Shown: in pieces, positions 1 to 9,112 of the stretch
How the letters are laid out: the number at the start of each line of letters is the position of its first letter
How positions within the stretch are numbered: the stretch's first letter is position 1
Source of the DNA: Lederbergia panacisoli
GTDB lineage: Bacteria > Bacillota > Bacilli > Bacillales > Bacillaceae_C
Reading direction: 5' to 3'
Length of the DNA: 58,540 bases
NCBI RefSeq assembly: GCF_024626525.1
Contig: NZ_JANJGU010000020.1
Coordinates: 1-58,540, forward strand
The notes under the pieces: model-generated
Databases searched by the model: none
Told to the model about the DNA's origin: nothing
The model's input: the letters and a program-made list of their open reading frames with translations, nothing else
Translations under genes and position numbers: made by a program

Positions 1-140
1 TTCGCCCTTGTTACCCTGAATTCAAACCATTGGCGTGTTTGTCAAGGGCGATTGCGGAGTCATTCCACTAATAACTGGAAAGGGAACTGAGTATCTATTG
101 AGTTTTCATAGAACTTTTGACACTACCTATCGTTATACTG

Positions 141-163
141 CATACATAGAATATCTATGTATG
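141..163. repeat. Inverted repeat, 10-bp arms
   Basis: Arms CATACATAGA and TCTATGTATG are perfectly complementary around a 3-base centre. It lies just beyond the terminator of the HAAS-domain gene. No gene is supported in bases 1-170. The function of the repeat is unknown; an operator for a gene outside the window is possible. Confidence 0.4.
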
Positions 164-170
164 TGGTTAA

Positions 171-196
171 AAAAAAGCTTAAATAGAAGCTTTTTT
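171..196 (-). terminator. Intrinsic terminator of the PadR-HAAS operon
   Basis: AAAAAAGCTT and AAGCTTTTTT form a hairpin with a 6-base loop, and the minus-strand transcript ends in a run of T. The hairpin overlaps the stop codon of the upstream gene. Confidence 0.7.
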
Positions 197-817
197 CCCC
201 CATTTAAAGCTTATTAGACATACTGGGTATAAAAGAAGCGTGAACAGAATGCAAAGACCGATAAAAGTTTCAGTCAACAATGGGTAAAACCATTTATGAG
301 GAATGATTTTAAAAACAGTTAAAACCATGAGTGTAAGATTCGGAATCAATGCCAGGAAGAAAGTACCTTTTAACAATTTCTTCCCTCTATGTCCAAAGCC
401 CCTGCCTATTTCATAACCAAGCAGCGCCCAAAAAAATAAGTATATAAATGCAATTGCTATTGGAAAGCTAGTCAACCGATTCCATATCCTTGTCAACCAG
501 ATCCAATCAAATAAATTATGTGCTAGAGTGAGGACTGCCCCTCCACCAAAGAAAAAAATATTCACAGCAATAAACAGCCATTTCATATTGCTCGGTGTGA
601 CAGAGAGCTCCTCCTTCCACATAGCGGCAATTTCTTTAGGTGTACCTAATCTTGAATACATTTGATCCCGCAGCTCGGTTTCATCAACTATATGTGAGTG
701 GCAAACTAGGAAGTCATCAAGATGAGCATCATATTCTGTTAATATCGATTTTATTTCCTCATGATTTGCGAGGTTTTCCGCAAGTTCTGATAAAAACTCA
801 TTCTTCAGCCGTTCCAC
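179..817 (-). CDS. HAAS-domain membrane protein (DUF1700-like)
   Basis: A 212-aa protein. Its first ~75 residues look like the HAAS signalling domain that commonly partners PadR regulators: a charged helical segment with the [10 protein letters not shown]-type motif. It is followed by about four hydrophobic segments (roughly residues 78-100, 115-135, 150-170 and 180-205), so the N-terminal domain probably faces the cytoplasm. The start is a GTG preceded by GGGAG, and the gene overlaps the end of the PadR gene by 20 bp, which implies translational coupling. In known PadR/HAAS pairs the membrane protein relays an envelope signal to the repressor; that role is inferred here. The 3' end runs into an intrinsic terminator. 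Confidence 0.75.
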   Translation of the reverse strand: MERLKNEFLSELAENLANHEEIKSILTEYDAHLDDFLVCHSHIVDETELRDQMYSRLGTPKEIAAMWKEELSVTPSNMKWLFIAVNIFFFGGGAVLTLAHNLFDWIWLTRIWNRLTSFPIAIAFIYLFFWALLGYEIGRGFGHRGKKLLKGTFFLALIPNLTLMVLTVFKIIPHKWFYPLLTETFIGLCILFTLLLYPVCLISFKWGKKASI

Positions 818-1145
818 GTTTTTTTCTCCCTACCACCCTGTTCATCACCGAAACAAAGTCATGCCATTCATGGGTTTTTTCCAGAAGCATTTCTTTACCT
901 TCTGAAGTAAGATGATAGTACTTCCTTGCCGGCCCCTTCTCTTGTTCCTGCCAATAACATTCGATGTATCCTTGCTTTTCAAGTTTATGAAGTGCAGGAT
1001 AAAGAGTGCCCTCCTTGAAGGAAATACCATTACTGCTGCGATTCTCCAGTTCCTTCACAAGCTCGTATCCGTACATATCTCGTTCATCCAATAATTGAAG
1101 CAGCAAAAGAGATGTACTTCCCTTAACTAATTCACGATTAAACAT
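798..1145 (-). CDS. PadR-family transcriptional regulator
   Basis: A 115-aa winged-helix regulator. The pattern ([59 protein letters not shown]) is diagnostic of short PadR proteins: helix-turn-helix, beta wing with KYYxLTxxG, and a short C-terminal dimerisation helix. The start has an AGGTAGGTG ribosome binding site. It is the first gene of a two-gene operon with the overlapping HAAS membrane protein. Inverted repeats directly upstream are probable autoregulatory sites. The ligand and the regulated target cannot be read from sequence. Confidence 0.9.
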   Translation of the reverse strand: MFNRELVKGSTSLLLLQLLDERDMYGYELVKELENRSSNGISFKEGTLYPALHKLEKQGYIECYWQEQEKGPARKYYHLTSEGKEMLLEKTHEWHDFVSVMNRVVGRKKRGTAEE

Positions 1146-1155
1146 TTTATCACCT

Positions 1156-1189
1156 ACCTAGTTATTTTAGGTATATAGAAATTCTATAT
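1156..1189 (-). promoter_or_regulatory. Candidate PadR operator, two adjacent palindromes
   Basis: ATATAGAA-A-TTCTATAT (1173-1189) is an 8-bp perfect inverted repeat. ACCTA-N7-TAGGT (1156-1172) abuts it and includes the ribosome binding site of the PadR gene. Both lie where the promoter should be, which fits autorepression. This is inferred from position only. Confidence 0.5.
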
Positions 1190-1268
1190 TACATGGAATG
1201 AAATGTAAAGAGTTTTTCCATTTTCTTCTGAAATATATTTAAATGACACTCCTCTTTACTCTCGAAAC

Positions 1269-1296
1269 AAAATAGAATCGTGCATCGATCTATTTT
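1269..1296 (-). terminator. Terminator after the pirin gene
   Basis: AAAATAGA and TCTATTTT arms, with an inner ATCG/CGAT pairing, form a hairpin that includes the pirin stop codon. The minus-strand transcript continues TTTTGTTTC. It would end the whole leftward 1.3-14 kb gene series. Confidence 0.6.
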
Positions 1297-2159
1297 GCAG
1301 GTGGGCCAAATTTCCCTTCATTAAAATCACGAAATGCCTGTTGGATTTCTTCCATTGAGTTCATGACAAAAGGACCGTATTGAACTACATCTTCATTTAA
1401 TGGAACTCCCGAATAAATAAGTAACTTTGCACGTTCGTTTGCCTTGATAGCCAATTCACTGACCAGATCAGTGCCATCTTCCTTAAAAGTAAGTGTTGCC
1501 ACACCGGTTTTAGTTAATTTAGTTTTCGACTCTCCTATTTCTACTTCACCAGAGCGAACAATTAAAAAGGCGTTGTGATTTCCAGGAAGGATATGTGTAA
1601 AATTCCCGGCTTTGCTGAAAGATATTTCCGTCATTGTAATAGGTACTAGGCTGTTCATCGGGCCGGTAACGCCTGCAATATCCCCAGAATAAACCTTCAG
1701 ATTTCCAGATTCAAAAGGAACAATTGGAACATCTTCCAGATGTATATTCTGATACGATGTTTTCGTATTTTTTAAGTGTTTAGGAAGATTTAACCATAGT
1801 TGAAGTGTATGGATTAAATCATCATCCACAGCTTCTTCTGCATGCCTCGCCGCCCATCCGGCATTCATATATTGTACATCTCCTGCTTCCAGGATTGAAT
1901 GTCCTCCGTGATTGTCAATATGCTCGAGTCTTCCATCAATAACATATGTAATGGTTTGAAAACCGCGGTGAGGATGGTCCGAAAAAGTACCCCGCTTAAA
2001 CCAATCATCCGCCATTAAGATAAATGGATCAAATTCCTCTTTGCGTTCTGGCGGCAAAACCCAGCCTTGCTGGACATGAGGATAGCCATTTTCATTGTAT
2101 TTTATGTACCAATAATCTTTCACATCTCTTTGGAAAATCGATTTATCTAGATTTTTCAT
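1290..2159 (-). CDS. Pirin-family bicupin protein
   Basis: A 289-aa pirin. The N-terminal cupin shows the HPHRGFQTITYVIDG motif, followed by HIDNHGG and a DVQYMNAG stretch that form the usual metal site (His/His/His/Glu). The C-terminal half has the weaker second cupin. Pirins bind iron; some have quercetinase activity and others act as redox-sensing cofactors, so the exact role here is open. The start chosen is the ATG eight bases downstream of a GAGGAG; a longer frame reaching 2231 lacks a good ribosome binding site. It lies 80-odd bases after the ADP-ribosylglycohydrolase gene and is the last gene of the leftward series. Confidence 0.85.
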   Translation of the reverse strand: MKNLDKSIFQRDVKDYWYIKYNENGYPHVQQGWVLPPERKEEFDPFILMADDWFKRGTFSDHPHRGFQTITYVIDGRLEHIDNHGGHSILEAGDVQYMNAGWAARHAEEAVDDDLIHTLQLWLNLPKHLKNTKTSYQNIHLEDVPIVPFESGNLKVYSGDIAGVTGPMNSLVPITMTEISFSKAGNFTHILPGNHNAFLIVRSGEVEIGESKTKLTKTGVATLTFKEDGTDLVSELAIKANERAKLLIYSGVPLNEDVVQYGPFVMNSMEEIQQAFRDFNEGKFGPPAK

Positions 2160-2240
2160 TATCATAACTCCTCGTTGTTGTTGAAAGTAAAAAGCTGTAC
2201 AAAGGGGTTCAATCGACAGTTGCTCCGTCATTAACCACCT

Positions 2241-3287
2241 TTAATACCCTGGATAACGGTCCCAGTTTATATTATCCTCGTTATATTCAATTAGCAAATC
2301 ATCCGCCACTTGCATAAGAACCTCTTTCAACTCAACATTTTCAATCCAATTTTTTGGAATTTTATGTATTCCCAAATATGCACCAAGAATATTCCCTGTA
2401 ATGGCCCCCGTACTATCACTATCTCCATTATGATTCACTGCTACAATTAAGGCTTTTTTAAAATCTTCCCGGAACTTCAATGCACAATACACCGATATAG
2501 CCAACGCCTCTTCTCCGACCCATCCTTCTCCAAGTTCTGTTATTGCATCTATATCCGTCACGTCATTTTTTGAAAGCTTTACTGCCTTTCTTAAAATTTG
2601 GCTGCACTCATGATGATGCTCGTGATTTTCAAGCTCCAAAATCGTATTTGTTACAGCTGTTTCAATATCTTGCCCTTCAATAATAGCTGCAATTAAGTAA
2701 GCTAACGCACCCGCTGAAAGATATCCTGATGGATGTCCATGGGTAATGGCGGCAAATTCCGCAGCCATATTAAACGCCCTTTCTTTTCGATAAAACAATC
2801 CTGCTGGTGCAACACGCATCACGCCTCCGCAACCTTTACTATTGTTAATCGGTTCCTCAATTGACCCTTGTTCCCTGTTATTTAGCGCGGATAAACAAGT
2901 ATTTCCTGGTGCTCGCCGTTCAAAAAGTTCTTTAATATTAAGAAGCCAGCCATCATAAATCCATTCATATTCTACTACTTTCGGATATCCTTGAGTGAGC
3001 ATCCATCTCTGGTAAGCATAAAAGACAACTGAAGGCGGATGACATATTCCTTTTAGAACACCTCTCGCTTCTGCCCTTAACATTCCTTCTGCTGTAAAAA
3101 GAGTCATTTGCGTATCATCTGTAATCTCCGCTTTTCCAGATGAAGAAATATGTAATTCCTGAATCCCCTCTGGTCCATAGCGGCGATGAATGTCATTCAA
3201 TTTCATAAATTCAACTGGCCACCCTAAAGCATCTCCTATTGCCCCTCCAACAAGACATCCCCTAAAGGAATCATGGTTTCGCTTCAT
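2241..3287 (-). CDS. ADP-ribosylglycohydrolase (DraG-like) family protein
   Basis: A 348-aa protein of the ADP-ribosylglycohydrolase (ARH/DraG) fold. Visible motifs are GCLVGGAIGDALGWPVEF at the N-terminus, TDDTQMTLFTAEG (metal-binding Thr-Asp-Asp), a HGHPSG motif near the middle and NHNGDSDSTGAITGN at the C-terminal metal site, so the di-metal centre looks intact. The family removes ADP-ribose from protein, nucleic acid or small-molecule targets. It has its own GAGGTGA ribosome binding site and sits between a metallophosphoesterase and a pirin downstream of the inositol genes. No ADP-ribosyltransferase partner is visible in the window, so the substrate is unknown. Confidence 0.88.
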   Translation of the reverse strand: MKRNHDSFRGCLVGGAIGDALGWPVEFMKLNDIHRRYGPEGIQELHISSSGKAEITDDTQMTLFTAEGMLRAEARGVLKGICHPPSVVFYAYQRWMLTQGYPKVVEYEWIYDGWLLNIKELFERRAPGNTCLSALNNREQGSIEEPINNSKGCGGVMRVAPAGLFYRKERAFNMAAEFAAITHGHPSGYLSAGALAYLIAAIIEGQDIETAVTNTILELENHEHHHECSQILRKAVKLSKNDVTDIDAITELGEGWVGEEALAISVYCALKFREDFKKALIVAVNHNGDSDSTGAITGNILGAYLGIHKIPKNWIENVELKEVLMQVADDLLIEYNEDNINWDRYPGY

Positions 3288-3329
3288 AAAAATATCACCT
3301 CAACTAATTTTGAAAAGTAAACTAAGATC

Positions 3330-4115
3330 TTATGACTGGAACAACTTAGGACGATGGAATTCCGGCAATTTCTCATAAAGTATTTTTCTACTATCCTCAA
3401 GTTCTTTATTTATAATATCCATTCTTCTTACGTTCACATTACTCCCATCCAATTCGACCAATAGAATATCCGGGTCGCAAATAGCAGCACCTGCTTGTAT
3501 GAAATGGAAGTTATTTTTTTGAACGTAAGATCGCACATGGGTATGTCCATTAAAATATATTACACATCCATCTCTCTTTTTCAATAAAGGGCGAATATCC
3601 TGCAATGGTTCTTTTAAGCCCTCACTCTTAGGCGAAATAGTGGTTGTCTCTGGAACAGGATGATGTGCAAATACTAATAAATGTTTCTCTTTTGAGTGTT
3701 CCATTTGTTTTTCAAGCCATCGCCATTGCTCCTGATCTAATCCCCAGCCGTGAAGTTCAAATTCTTTCGTCGTATCCAAAAATAATAGAAAATATTCCTC
3801 TGTTTCAAGCGAATGATATGTAGGCAGTTGTATGAGCGAACTGATTTTTTCTTTTGGAAGCGATAGTACATCGTGATTTCCAAGGACAGTCTGAAAGTTT
3901 CTGTTGAATTTATTAATAATTTTATAAACGCTTAAGAATTCACTTTCTAAACCTAGATGTGTCAAATCCCCAATGGAAATATGAAAATCGGCTTCAATAC
4001 TTAAAAATTCATGTAAATAGTCTTCAAAAAAATGGTCTACTGCAGCTGATAATTGTTTATTGCTAGAGTCAATAACGGGATAATGCAAATCTCCTAATAA
4101 TGCTATACGCAACAT
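3330..4115 (-). CDS. Metallophosphoesterase (calcineurin-like)
   Basis: About 261 aa with the full calcineurin-like signature in order: GDLHYP (N-terminal Asp/His), SIGDLTH, LGNHD, FAHHPVP and NGHTHV. All metal ligands are present. It resembles the cytosolic YfcE/CpdA-type group rather than secreted nucleotidases, since no signal peptide is seen. The start is the ATG after GAGGTGATT; an in-frame GTG two codons upstream overlaps that ribosome binding site. The gene begins 7 bp after the LacI regulator, so it is probably co-transcribed with the inositol genes. The substrate could be a cyclic nucleotide or another phosphoester; the sequence does not decide. Confidence 0.85.
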   Translation of the reverse strand: MLRIALLGDLHYPVIDSSNKQLSAAVDHFFEDYLHEFLSIEADFHISIGDLTHLGLESEFLSVYKIINKFNRNFQTVLGNHDVLSLPKEKISSLIQLPTYHSLETEEYFLLFLDTTKEFELHGWGLDQEQWRWLEKQMEHSKEKHLLVFAHHPVPETTTISPKSEGLKEPLQDIRPLLKKRDGCVIYFNGHTHVRSYVQKNNFHFIQAGAAICDPDILLVELDGSNVNVRRMDIINKELEDSRKILYEKLPEFHRPKLFQS

Positions 4116-4122
4116 AATCACC

Positions 4123-5124
4123 TCATCTATTATTCATTGCTGTCGTCCCCCGAATAATCAGTTGCGGCTTAAATAAGATCCGCTCCTTCGTTTGATTTTT
4201 ATTTTTGATTTCGCTAATGATGACGTCGACAACCTTCTTGCCCATTTCAGTGATGGGCTGCGCAATTGTCGTTAAACCGGGGACAGTTGTCGTAGCTAAA
4301 ATTGTATTATCGAAGCCGATAATTGATAAATCTTCAGGGATTTTTAAGCCCATTGTCTTAGCCTCTTGAATCACACCAACTGCGATAAGATCGTTACATG
4401 CAAATATTCCAGTCGGAACTCTTCCTTTTTGAAAGATTTGTCTCAAGCATTCCCTGCCATTTTCTATGGAAGCAACTGTTCTAAATATATTTTCTTCACT
4501 GCTTACTAATCCATGCTCTGCATGTGCTTCTAAATAACCGTAGATTCTTAGCTTACTACTTTTAGCGTATTCAGCAATAATGACAATATTTTGATGTCCC
4601 TCTGACAAAAGATGCGATGTTGCTTCGAATCCCCCCTTAAAATCATCCACAGAAATCGATGTCACTCCAAGACCTGAATCATCTGTTGTTAACATGACAA
4701 ATGGGAGCCCCCTACTTGCTACACCTTCTAAAACCTTCTTATTATGGAAGCTTGAGGCAACAATCATCCCGTCCACATGTTTTCTTTGTAATAGTTCTAT
4801 GTACTTCTTTTCTTTTTCTACGTTTTCGTCGGTGCTGCAAATGATCACACTCATTCCACTTTCATGCGCCCGATCCTCTATCGTTTTAGCCATTTCCGAA
4901 AAAAATGGATTCGAAATATCAGGGACCAAAAGCCCAAGGGTTTCGGTCCCCTTTCCAGTCAATGCAGAAGCCATCAAACTTGGTTGATAATTAAGCTTCT
5001 CCATTATTTCTTTAACTCTTTCTCTTGTCGCTTCACGCATTTGCCCCGTACTATTAATGACTTTTGATACAGTGGCAATAGATACTCCTGCCGCCTTCGC
5101 AACATCGTATATTGTTGGTTTCAT
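4123..5124 (-). CDS. LacI-family repressor, probable inositol regulator (IolQ-like)
   Basis: A 333-aa LacI/GalR protein. Residues 1-55 form the helix-turn-helix (TIYDVAKAAGVSIATVSKVIN) with the LNYQPS hinge; the rest is a periplasmic-binding-protein-like sensor (LGLLVPDISNPFF, IFACNDLIAVG, IPEDLSIIGFDN). It lies inside the inositol cluster, 25 bp after the second inositol dehydrogenase. Known LacI-type IolQ proteins repress iolX in B. subtilis and both iol operons in Geobacillus kaustophilus, with myo-inositol as inducer. A near-match to the published Geobacillus IolQ palindrome lies before iolG (14107-14120), which supports this assignment. A ribose- or sugar-type CcpA paralogue is a less likely alternative. 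Confidence 0.8.
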   Translation of the reverse strand: MKPTIYDVAKAAGVSIATVSKVINSTGQMREATRERVKEIMEKLNYQPSLMASALTGKGTETLGLLVPDISNPFFSEMAKTIEDRAHESGMSVIICSTDENVEKEKKYIELLQRKHVDGMIVASSFHNKKVLEGVASRGLPFVMLTTDDSGLGVTSISVDDFKGGFEATSHLLSEGHQNIVIIAEYAKSSKLRIYGYLEAHAEHGLVSSEENIFRTVASIENGRECLRQIFQKGRVPTGIFACNDLIAVGVIQEAKTMGLKIPEDLSIIGFDNTILATTTVPGLTTIAQPITEMGKKVVDVIISEIKNKNQTKERILFKPQLIIRGTTAMNNR

Positions 5125-5148
5125 TTCCCGGGTGCCTCATTTCTAGTC

Positions 5149-6192
5149 TCACTCATAGATCATATTTTCGGCTTTCACTTCGATTAATTGGCGCATTTCA
5201 AACGACTTTTTACATGAATATCCTAGAATAGTTGACTGTACCCCATCTTCAACAGTTACCCCAGGTTTGCGATTTTGTAAAATACAGTTGATAAATTCCT
5301 CCGCTTCACTTAAATAAGCTTGTTCAAAGCGTTCAAGAAATCCATCAACACATTCTTGAATTACGCCCTCATCTTTCATAATGACAACTTGATTTCGTTC
5401 CGGAACTGTCCCAATTCGGAGGGTCCCTTTCGTTCCAATAATCTCTGTTTCGATGTGATATCCGTGAGCACAATTGCGGCCAGCTACAAAAATTCCAATC
5501 GAATTATTTTCAAAACGAACCATTGCTGCTCCCGTTTCTGCATCTTCAATTTCATCAAATTCCGGACGAGCGTAACTACCGCCGATCGCCCAAACTTCCT
5601 TTGCTTCTGTTCCAAGGTACCAACGCGCCAAATCAAAATCATGGATGGACATATCTAGGAAAAGCCCGCCACTATAATTCGCACGGGCAAATTTTAAGAA
5701 ACTATCCATTTTATTGGCTGGGTCTAAACCGTAACAACGAATTAGAAATGGTTCACCGATTACTCCCGCTTCAATTTTTTCCTTTGCCGCCATATAAGAA
5801 CGGTCATATCTGCGCATAAACCCAAGCATGAAGACTTGATTCGGATGGGCTTTTACCGCTTGATGAACATCATATGCCTCTTTGATATAAAGTCCTAATG
5901 GCTTTTCGCTAAAAACATGAAGACCAAGACTGAGAGCTTGTTTAATTTGCTCGCAATGGAAATTGGAAGGAGAAGCGATGAAGATAGCATCCAATTCTTT
6001 ATTCTCAAGCATCTCTTCATATTTTGTATATCCGTAAGGAATATTCCACGCTTCCATTACTTCTTGAACTTCCTCTTCAATAACACTGCATACAGCCGTT
6101 AATTCACAACGTGGAATTCTAAATGCCAAATTTTCCGCATGTTTCCTGCCAAGCCGACCAAGACCTACAATTCCAACTTTAATTTTTTTCAT
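5149..6192 (-). CDS. Gfo/Idh/MocA dehydrogenase, second inositol dehydrogenase
   Basis: A 347-aa NAD(P)-dependent oxidoreductase. The N-terminal Rossmann motif GIVGLGRLGRKHAEN, the SEKPLG catalytic-lysine motif (EKP) near residue 95 and MSIHDFDLARWYLG with the conserved His/Asp define the family. It is roughly the length of IolG but clearly diverged from the IolG copy at 13057-14085. Given an IolQ-like regulator next door, scyllo- or chiro-inositol dehydrogenase (IolX-type) is the likeliest role; this is inference. It sits 6 bp after iolE with its own ribosome binding site, so it belongs to the same operon. Confidence 0.82.
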   Translation of the reverse strand: MKKIKVGIVGLGRLGRKHAENLAFRIPRCELTAVCSVIEEEVQEVMEAWNIPYGYTKYEEMLENKELDAIFIASPSNFHCEQIKQALSLGLHVFSEKPLGLYIKEAYDVHQAVKAHPNQVFMLGFMRRYDRSYMAAKEKIEAGVIGEPFLIRCYGLDPANKMDSFLKFARANYSGGLFLDMSIHDFDLARWYLGTEAKEVWAIGGSYARPEFDEIEDAETGAAMVRFENNSIGIFVAGRNCAHGYHIETEIIGTKGTLRIGTVPERNQVVIMKDEGVIQECVDGFLERFEQAYLSEAEEFINCILQNRKPGVTVEDGVQSTILGYSCKKSFEMRQLIEVKAENMIYE

Positions 6193-6198
6193 TTCGCC

Positions 6199-7095
6199 TC
6201 ACACCCCAGCTGTTTCCTTTATAAAATTCCGCGCCTTTAAAGCATATTCAAAGGGGTTTGCTAGTGCTGGATCTTGCTCAGCTTCAACAATCATCCAACC
6301 TTTATAGTCTGACTTCGCCAATACGTGAAAGAGCGGATCGAAGTTGATGGCTCCATCACCTGGTACGGTAAAGACCCCTTTTTTCACAGCTGCTAAAAAA
6401 CTGAGATGGTCCTGTTCTACATGTTTAGCAATCTCTTGTCGAACATCTTTTAAATGAACATGTTTAATTCTGGGCAAATGTTTTTCTAATACAGCAAGTG
6501 TGTCCTCCCCTGAAAAATAAAGATGGCCAGTGTCATATAAAAGAAAAACGAGATTCGGGTCTGTCATATCCATCAAGCGATTAATTTCTTCTGTTGTTTG
6601 CACACCCGTCCCCATATGGTGATGGTAAACGAGTTTCATATTTTTCTCTTTTGCGAGTTCTCCTAATCTATCTAATCCTTTTGCCAGTTTGACCCATTCT
6701 TCTTCTGTAAAAATAGGCTTTTCCGCAAACAAGGGGGTTTGTATGTTTCCTTGAATGCTGCGACCTTGTTCAGAAACGACAACCACCTCTGCACCCATTT
6801 CATATAAAAAATCTCGGTGGGCAATATACGCTTTTTCCGTTTCCTCAAAGGGCTTTGTCGTTAAAAAGGCACTGAACCAAGCACTTGCAATTTCTAAATT
6901 TCTTAAATGTAAAGCTTTCTTTAACACTGGAATCTCCCGAGGATATTTATTGCCGACCTCGGTTCCTGAAAAACCAGCAAGCGCCATTTCGCTTATGCAT
7001 TGTTCAAACGTGTTTTCTCCTCCGAGTTCCGGCAAATCGTCGTTCGTCCACCCGATAGGGGCAATCCCAAGCTTGACCGCTGTTACATCAAACAT
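6199..7095 (-). CDS. iolE: Inosose dehydratase
   Basis: A 298-aa xylose-isomerase-like TIM-barrel protein that matches IolE in length and motifs: [18 protein letters not shown] at the N-terminus, [38 protein letters not shown] and HLKDVR near the metal site. IolE converts scyllo-inosose to 3D-trihydroxycyclohexane-1,2-dione, the second step of myo-inositol breakdown. A strong AGGAGG precedes the ATG. It lies 15 bp downstream of iolD, as expected for one operon. Confidence 0.93.
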   Translation of the reverse strand: MFDVTAVKLGIAPIGWTNDDLPELGGENTFEQCISEMALAGFSGTEVGNKYPREIPVLKKALHLRNLEIASAWFSAFLTTKPFEETEKAYIAHRDFLYEMGAEVVVVSEQGRSIQGNIQTPLFAEKPIFTEEEWVKLAKGLDRLGELAKEKNMKLVYHHHMGTGVQTTEEINRLMDMTDPNLVFLLYDTGHLYFSGEDTLAVLEKHLPRIKHVHLKDVRQEIAKHVEQDHLSFLAAVKKGVFTVPGDGAINFDPLFHVLAKSDYKGWMIVEAEQDPALANPFEYALKARNFIKETAGV

Positions 7096-7110
7096 TCCAA
7101 CTTCCTCCTA

Positions 7111-9039
7111 TCAATACTGTCGCGCTTTTTTCAGCTGTTCTTCTTTTTCTGTAAATGCTGCTTGAATGGACTCTTTTTTCGATACTTCAGCAATGCCGAC
7201 ATGCCACCATGCCCCGTATCCATCTGTCATTGTTTTCGGAAGCACTTTAATATCAATCAAAGTGGAAACAGTTTGTTTTTTTGCATCTTCTAACGCATTG
7301 AGCAATTGTTCCATTGTTCTTGCTGTATATGTTTTAACACCGTAACCAGCAGCACTTTGCGCATAGTCAATATGCATGATGGGTCCAGTAAGTTGGTTCG
7401 TTTCATGATCACGCATTCGGAATTCCGTACCGAAGCTGCCCATTCCATTTCCCATTTGCAGATTATTAATACAGCCGAAGCCGGCATTATCGAATAGAAG
7501 AACATTAATTTTCTTCTTCTCTTGAATACTCGTAATCAACTCGGAATGAAGCATTAAATAGCTGCCATCTCCGACAAATGCATATACTTCTTGGTCAGGG
7601 GCCGCCATTTTAGCTCCAAGTGCACCGGAAATTTCGTAGCCCATGCATGAATAACCATATTCCATATGGTACGTATTCGGAGTTTTACTTACCCACATTC
7701 TTTGGAGGTCTCCGGGCAAACTACCTGAAGAACCGACGACAATCGCATCATCGTCAATGGTGTTATTGATAAGGCCGATCACCTCTGTCTGCGTAAGACT
7801 AGACCCAAACACTTCCTCATATTCAGCTAGGGTATCGTCCATATGTCCAGCCACTTCAGGTTTAAAATTTGCTGCTTTATAATTTGTTTCTGATAGCCTT
7901 ATTAATTCAGATTGCCAAGCTTCTTTCGCTTCTTTTATTTCATCTTCATATGAGCTTTTGTAATCTTTTAGTTCCTCTGCAAGTGCCTCCAATGCTGTTT
8001 TGGCATCAGCTATAACTTGAATGGCATCCATTTTTCCTGCATGGAACTCGGATTTATTTATTGTGATAAAATCTACATCTTCCGATTGAAAAAGGTGTTT
8101 TGAAGCAGTTGTAAAATCCGTAAATCTTGTACCTATGCCAATGACTAAATCGGCGGTTTTTGCAATTGTATTTGCTGCGGCATTTCCTGTTACACCGATT
8201 CCCCCTAAATTAAGCGGGTGTGTGCTTTCGATCGCACTTTTTCCAGCCTGTGTTTCAGCAAATGGTATATGGAAGGTTTCGGAAAATTCGCGCAGGATGC
8301 TTGCTGCCTCTGAATAACGGACACCTCCTCCGCAAATGATGAGAGGTTTTTTCTTTATCTTGAATAATTCAATCGCTTCGTTTAGGGCTTGATCAGTTGG
8401 CTTTATTCGATTGATTGTGTAAACACGCTTTTTAAAAAATGAATCCGGAAAATCATATGCCTCTCCTTGAACATCTTGAGGAAGGGCAATCGTGACGGCA
8501 CCTGCATCCCCTTGATTTGTCAGAACTCGAATCGCATTAATCATGGCGGACATTAATTGCTCTGGACGATTAATTCGATCCCAATATTTGCTGACAGCCT
8601 TAAAGGCATCATTCGTAGAGATTCCAAGATTATAAGGCTGTTCGATTTGTTGAAGAACCGGGTCCGGTTGTCTAGTTGCAAACGTATCACCTGTAAGAAG
8701 AAGCAATGGTATATTATTAGCGGTTGCCGTCGCCGCTGCCGTCACCATATTTGCCGAACCTGGACCAACCGAAGTCGTACAAGCGATTAACTGTCCATGG
8801 TGTTTTTGTTTCGCAAAAGCGGTAGCCGCATGGGCCATTCCTTGCTCGTTCCGACCTTGATATACTTCAAGATCACCACTATCCTCCTCCAACGCTTGCC
8901 CCATACCAAGTACATTTCCATGTCCAAAAACCGTAAAAATCCCTTTGAAAAGCTTTTGTTCCCTTCCATCTCTTTCCATGTATTGCTGATTTAGAAACTT
9001 AATCAATGCTTGAGCAGTTGTTAGTTTCATAGAACTCAC
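7111..9039 (-). CDS. iolD: 3D-(3,5/4)-trihydroxycyclohexane-1,2-dione hydrolase
   Basis: A 642-aa thiamine-diphosphate enzyme. The N-terminal third carries the catalytic glutamate region ([17 protein letters not shown]). The C-terminal third carries the ThDP motif [12 protein letters not shown]...LLFDN. Length and sequence match IolD, which hydrolyses the ring of the dione to 5-deoxy-glucuronate. The ATG has a GAGGTGAG ribosome binding site. Upstream lies not the previous iol gene but the 51-bp repeat array, so it is unclear whether iolD is read through from iolA or has its own promoter; no clear promoter was seen in 9040-9112. Confidence 0.95.
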   Translation of the reverse strand: MSSMKLTTAQALIKFLNQQYMERDGREQKLFKGIFTVFGHGNVLGMGQALEEDSGDLEVYQGRNEQGMAHAATAFAKQKHHGQLIACTTSVGPGSANMVTAAATATANNIPLLLLTGDTFATRQPDPVLQQIEQPYNLGISTNDAFKAVSKYWDRINRPEQLMSAMINAIRVLTNQGDAGAVTIALPQDVQGEAYDFPDSFFKKRVYTINRIKPTDQALNEAIELFKIKKKPLIICGGGVRYSEAASILREFSETFHIPFAETQAGKSAIESTHPLNLGGIGVTGNAAANTIAKTADLVIGIGTRFTDFTTASKHLFQSEDVDFITINKSEFHAGKMDAIQVIADAKTALEALAEELKDYKSSYEDEIKEAKEAWQSELIRLSETNYKAANFKPEVAGHMDDTLAEYEEVFGSSLTQTEVIGLINNTIDDDAIVVGSSGSLPGDLQRMWVSKTPNTYHMEYGYSCMGYEISGALGAKMAAPDQEVYAFVGDGSYLMLHSELITSIQEKKKINVLLFDNAGFGCINNLQMGNGMGSFGTEFRMRDHETNQLTGPIMHIDYAQSAAGYGVKTYTARTMEQLLNALEDAKKQTVSTLIDIKVLPKTMTDGYGAWWHVGIAEVSKKESIQAAFTEKEEQLKKARQY

Positions 9040-9112
9040 CTCATTTTTTGTTAATAGGGGGTTGAATGGTTTGTCATTCGGACATTATTAGATTATTGAA
9101 CATCCTTCATCG

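Noticed and set aside
35-217. 60-aa plus-strand frame at the left edge
   Set aside because: No ribosome binding site, it crosses a terminator and the end of the HAAS gene, and its composition is not protein-like.
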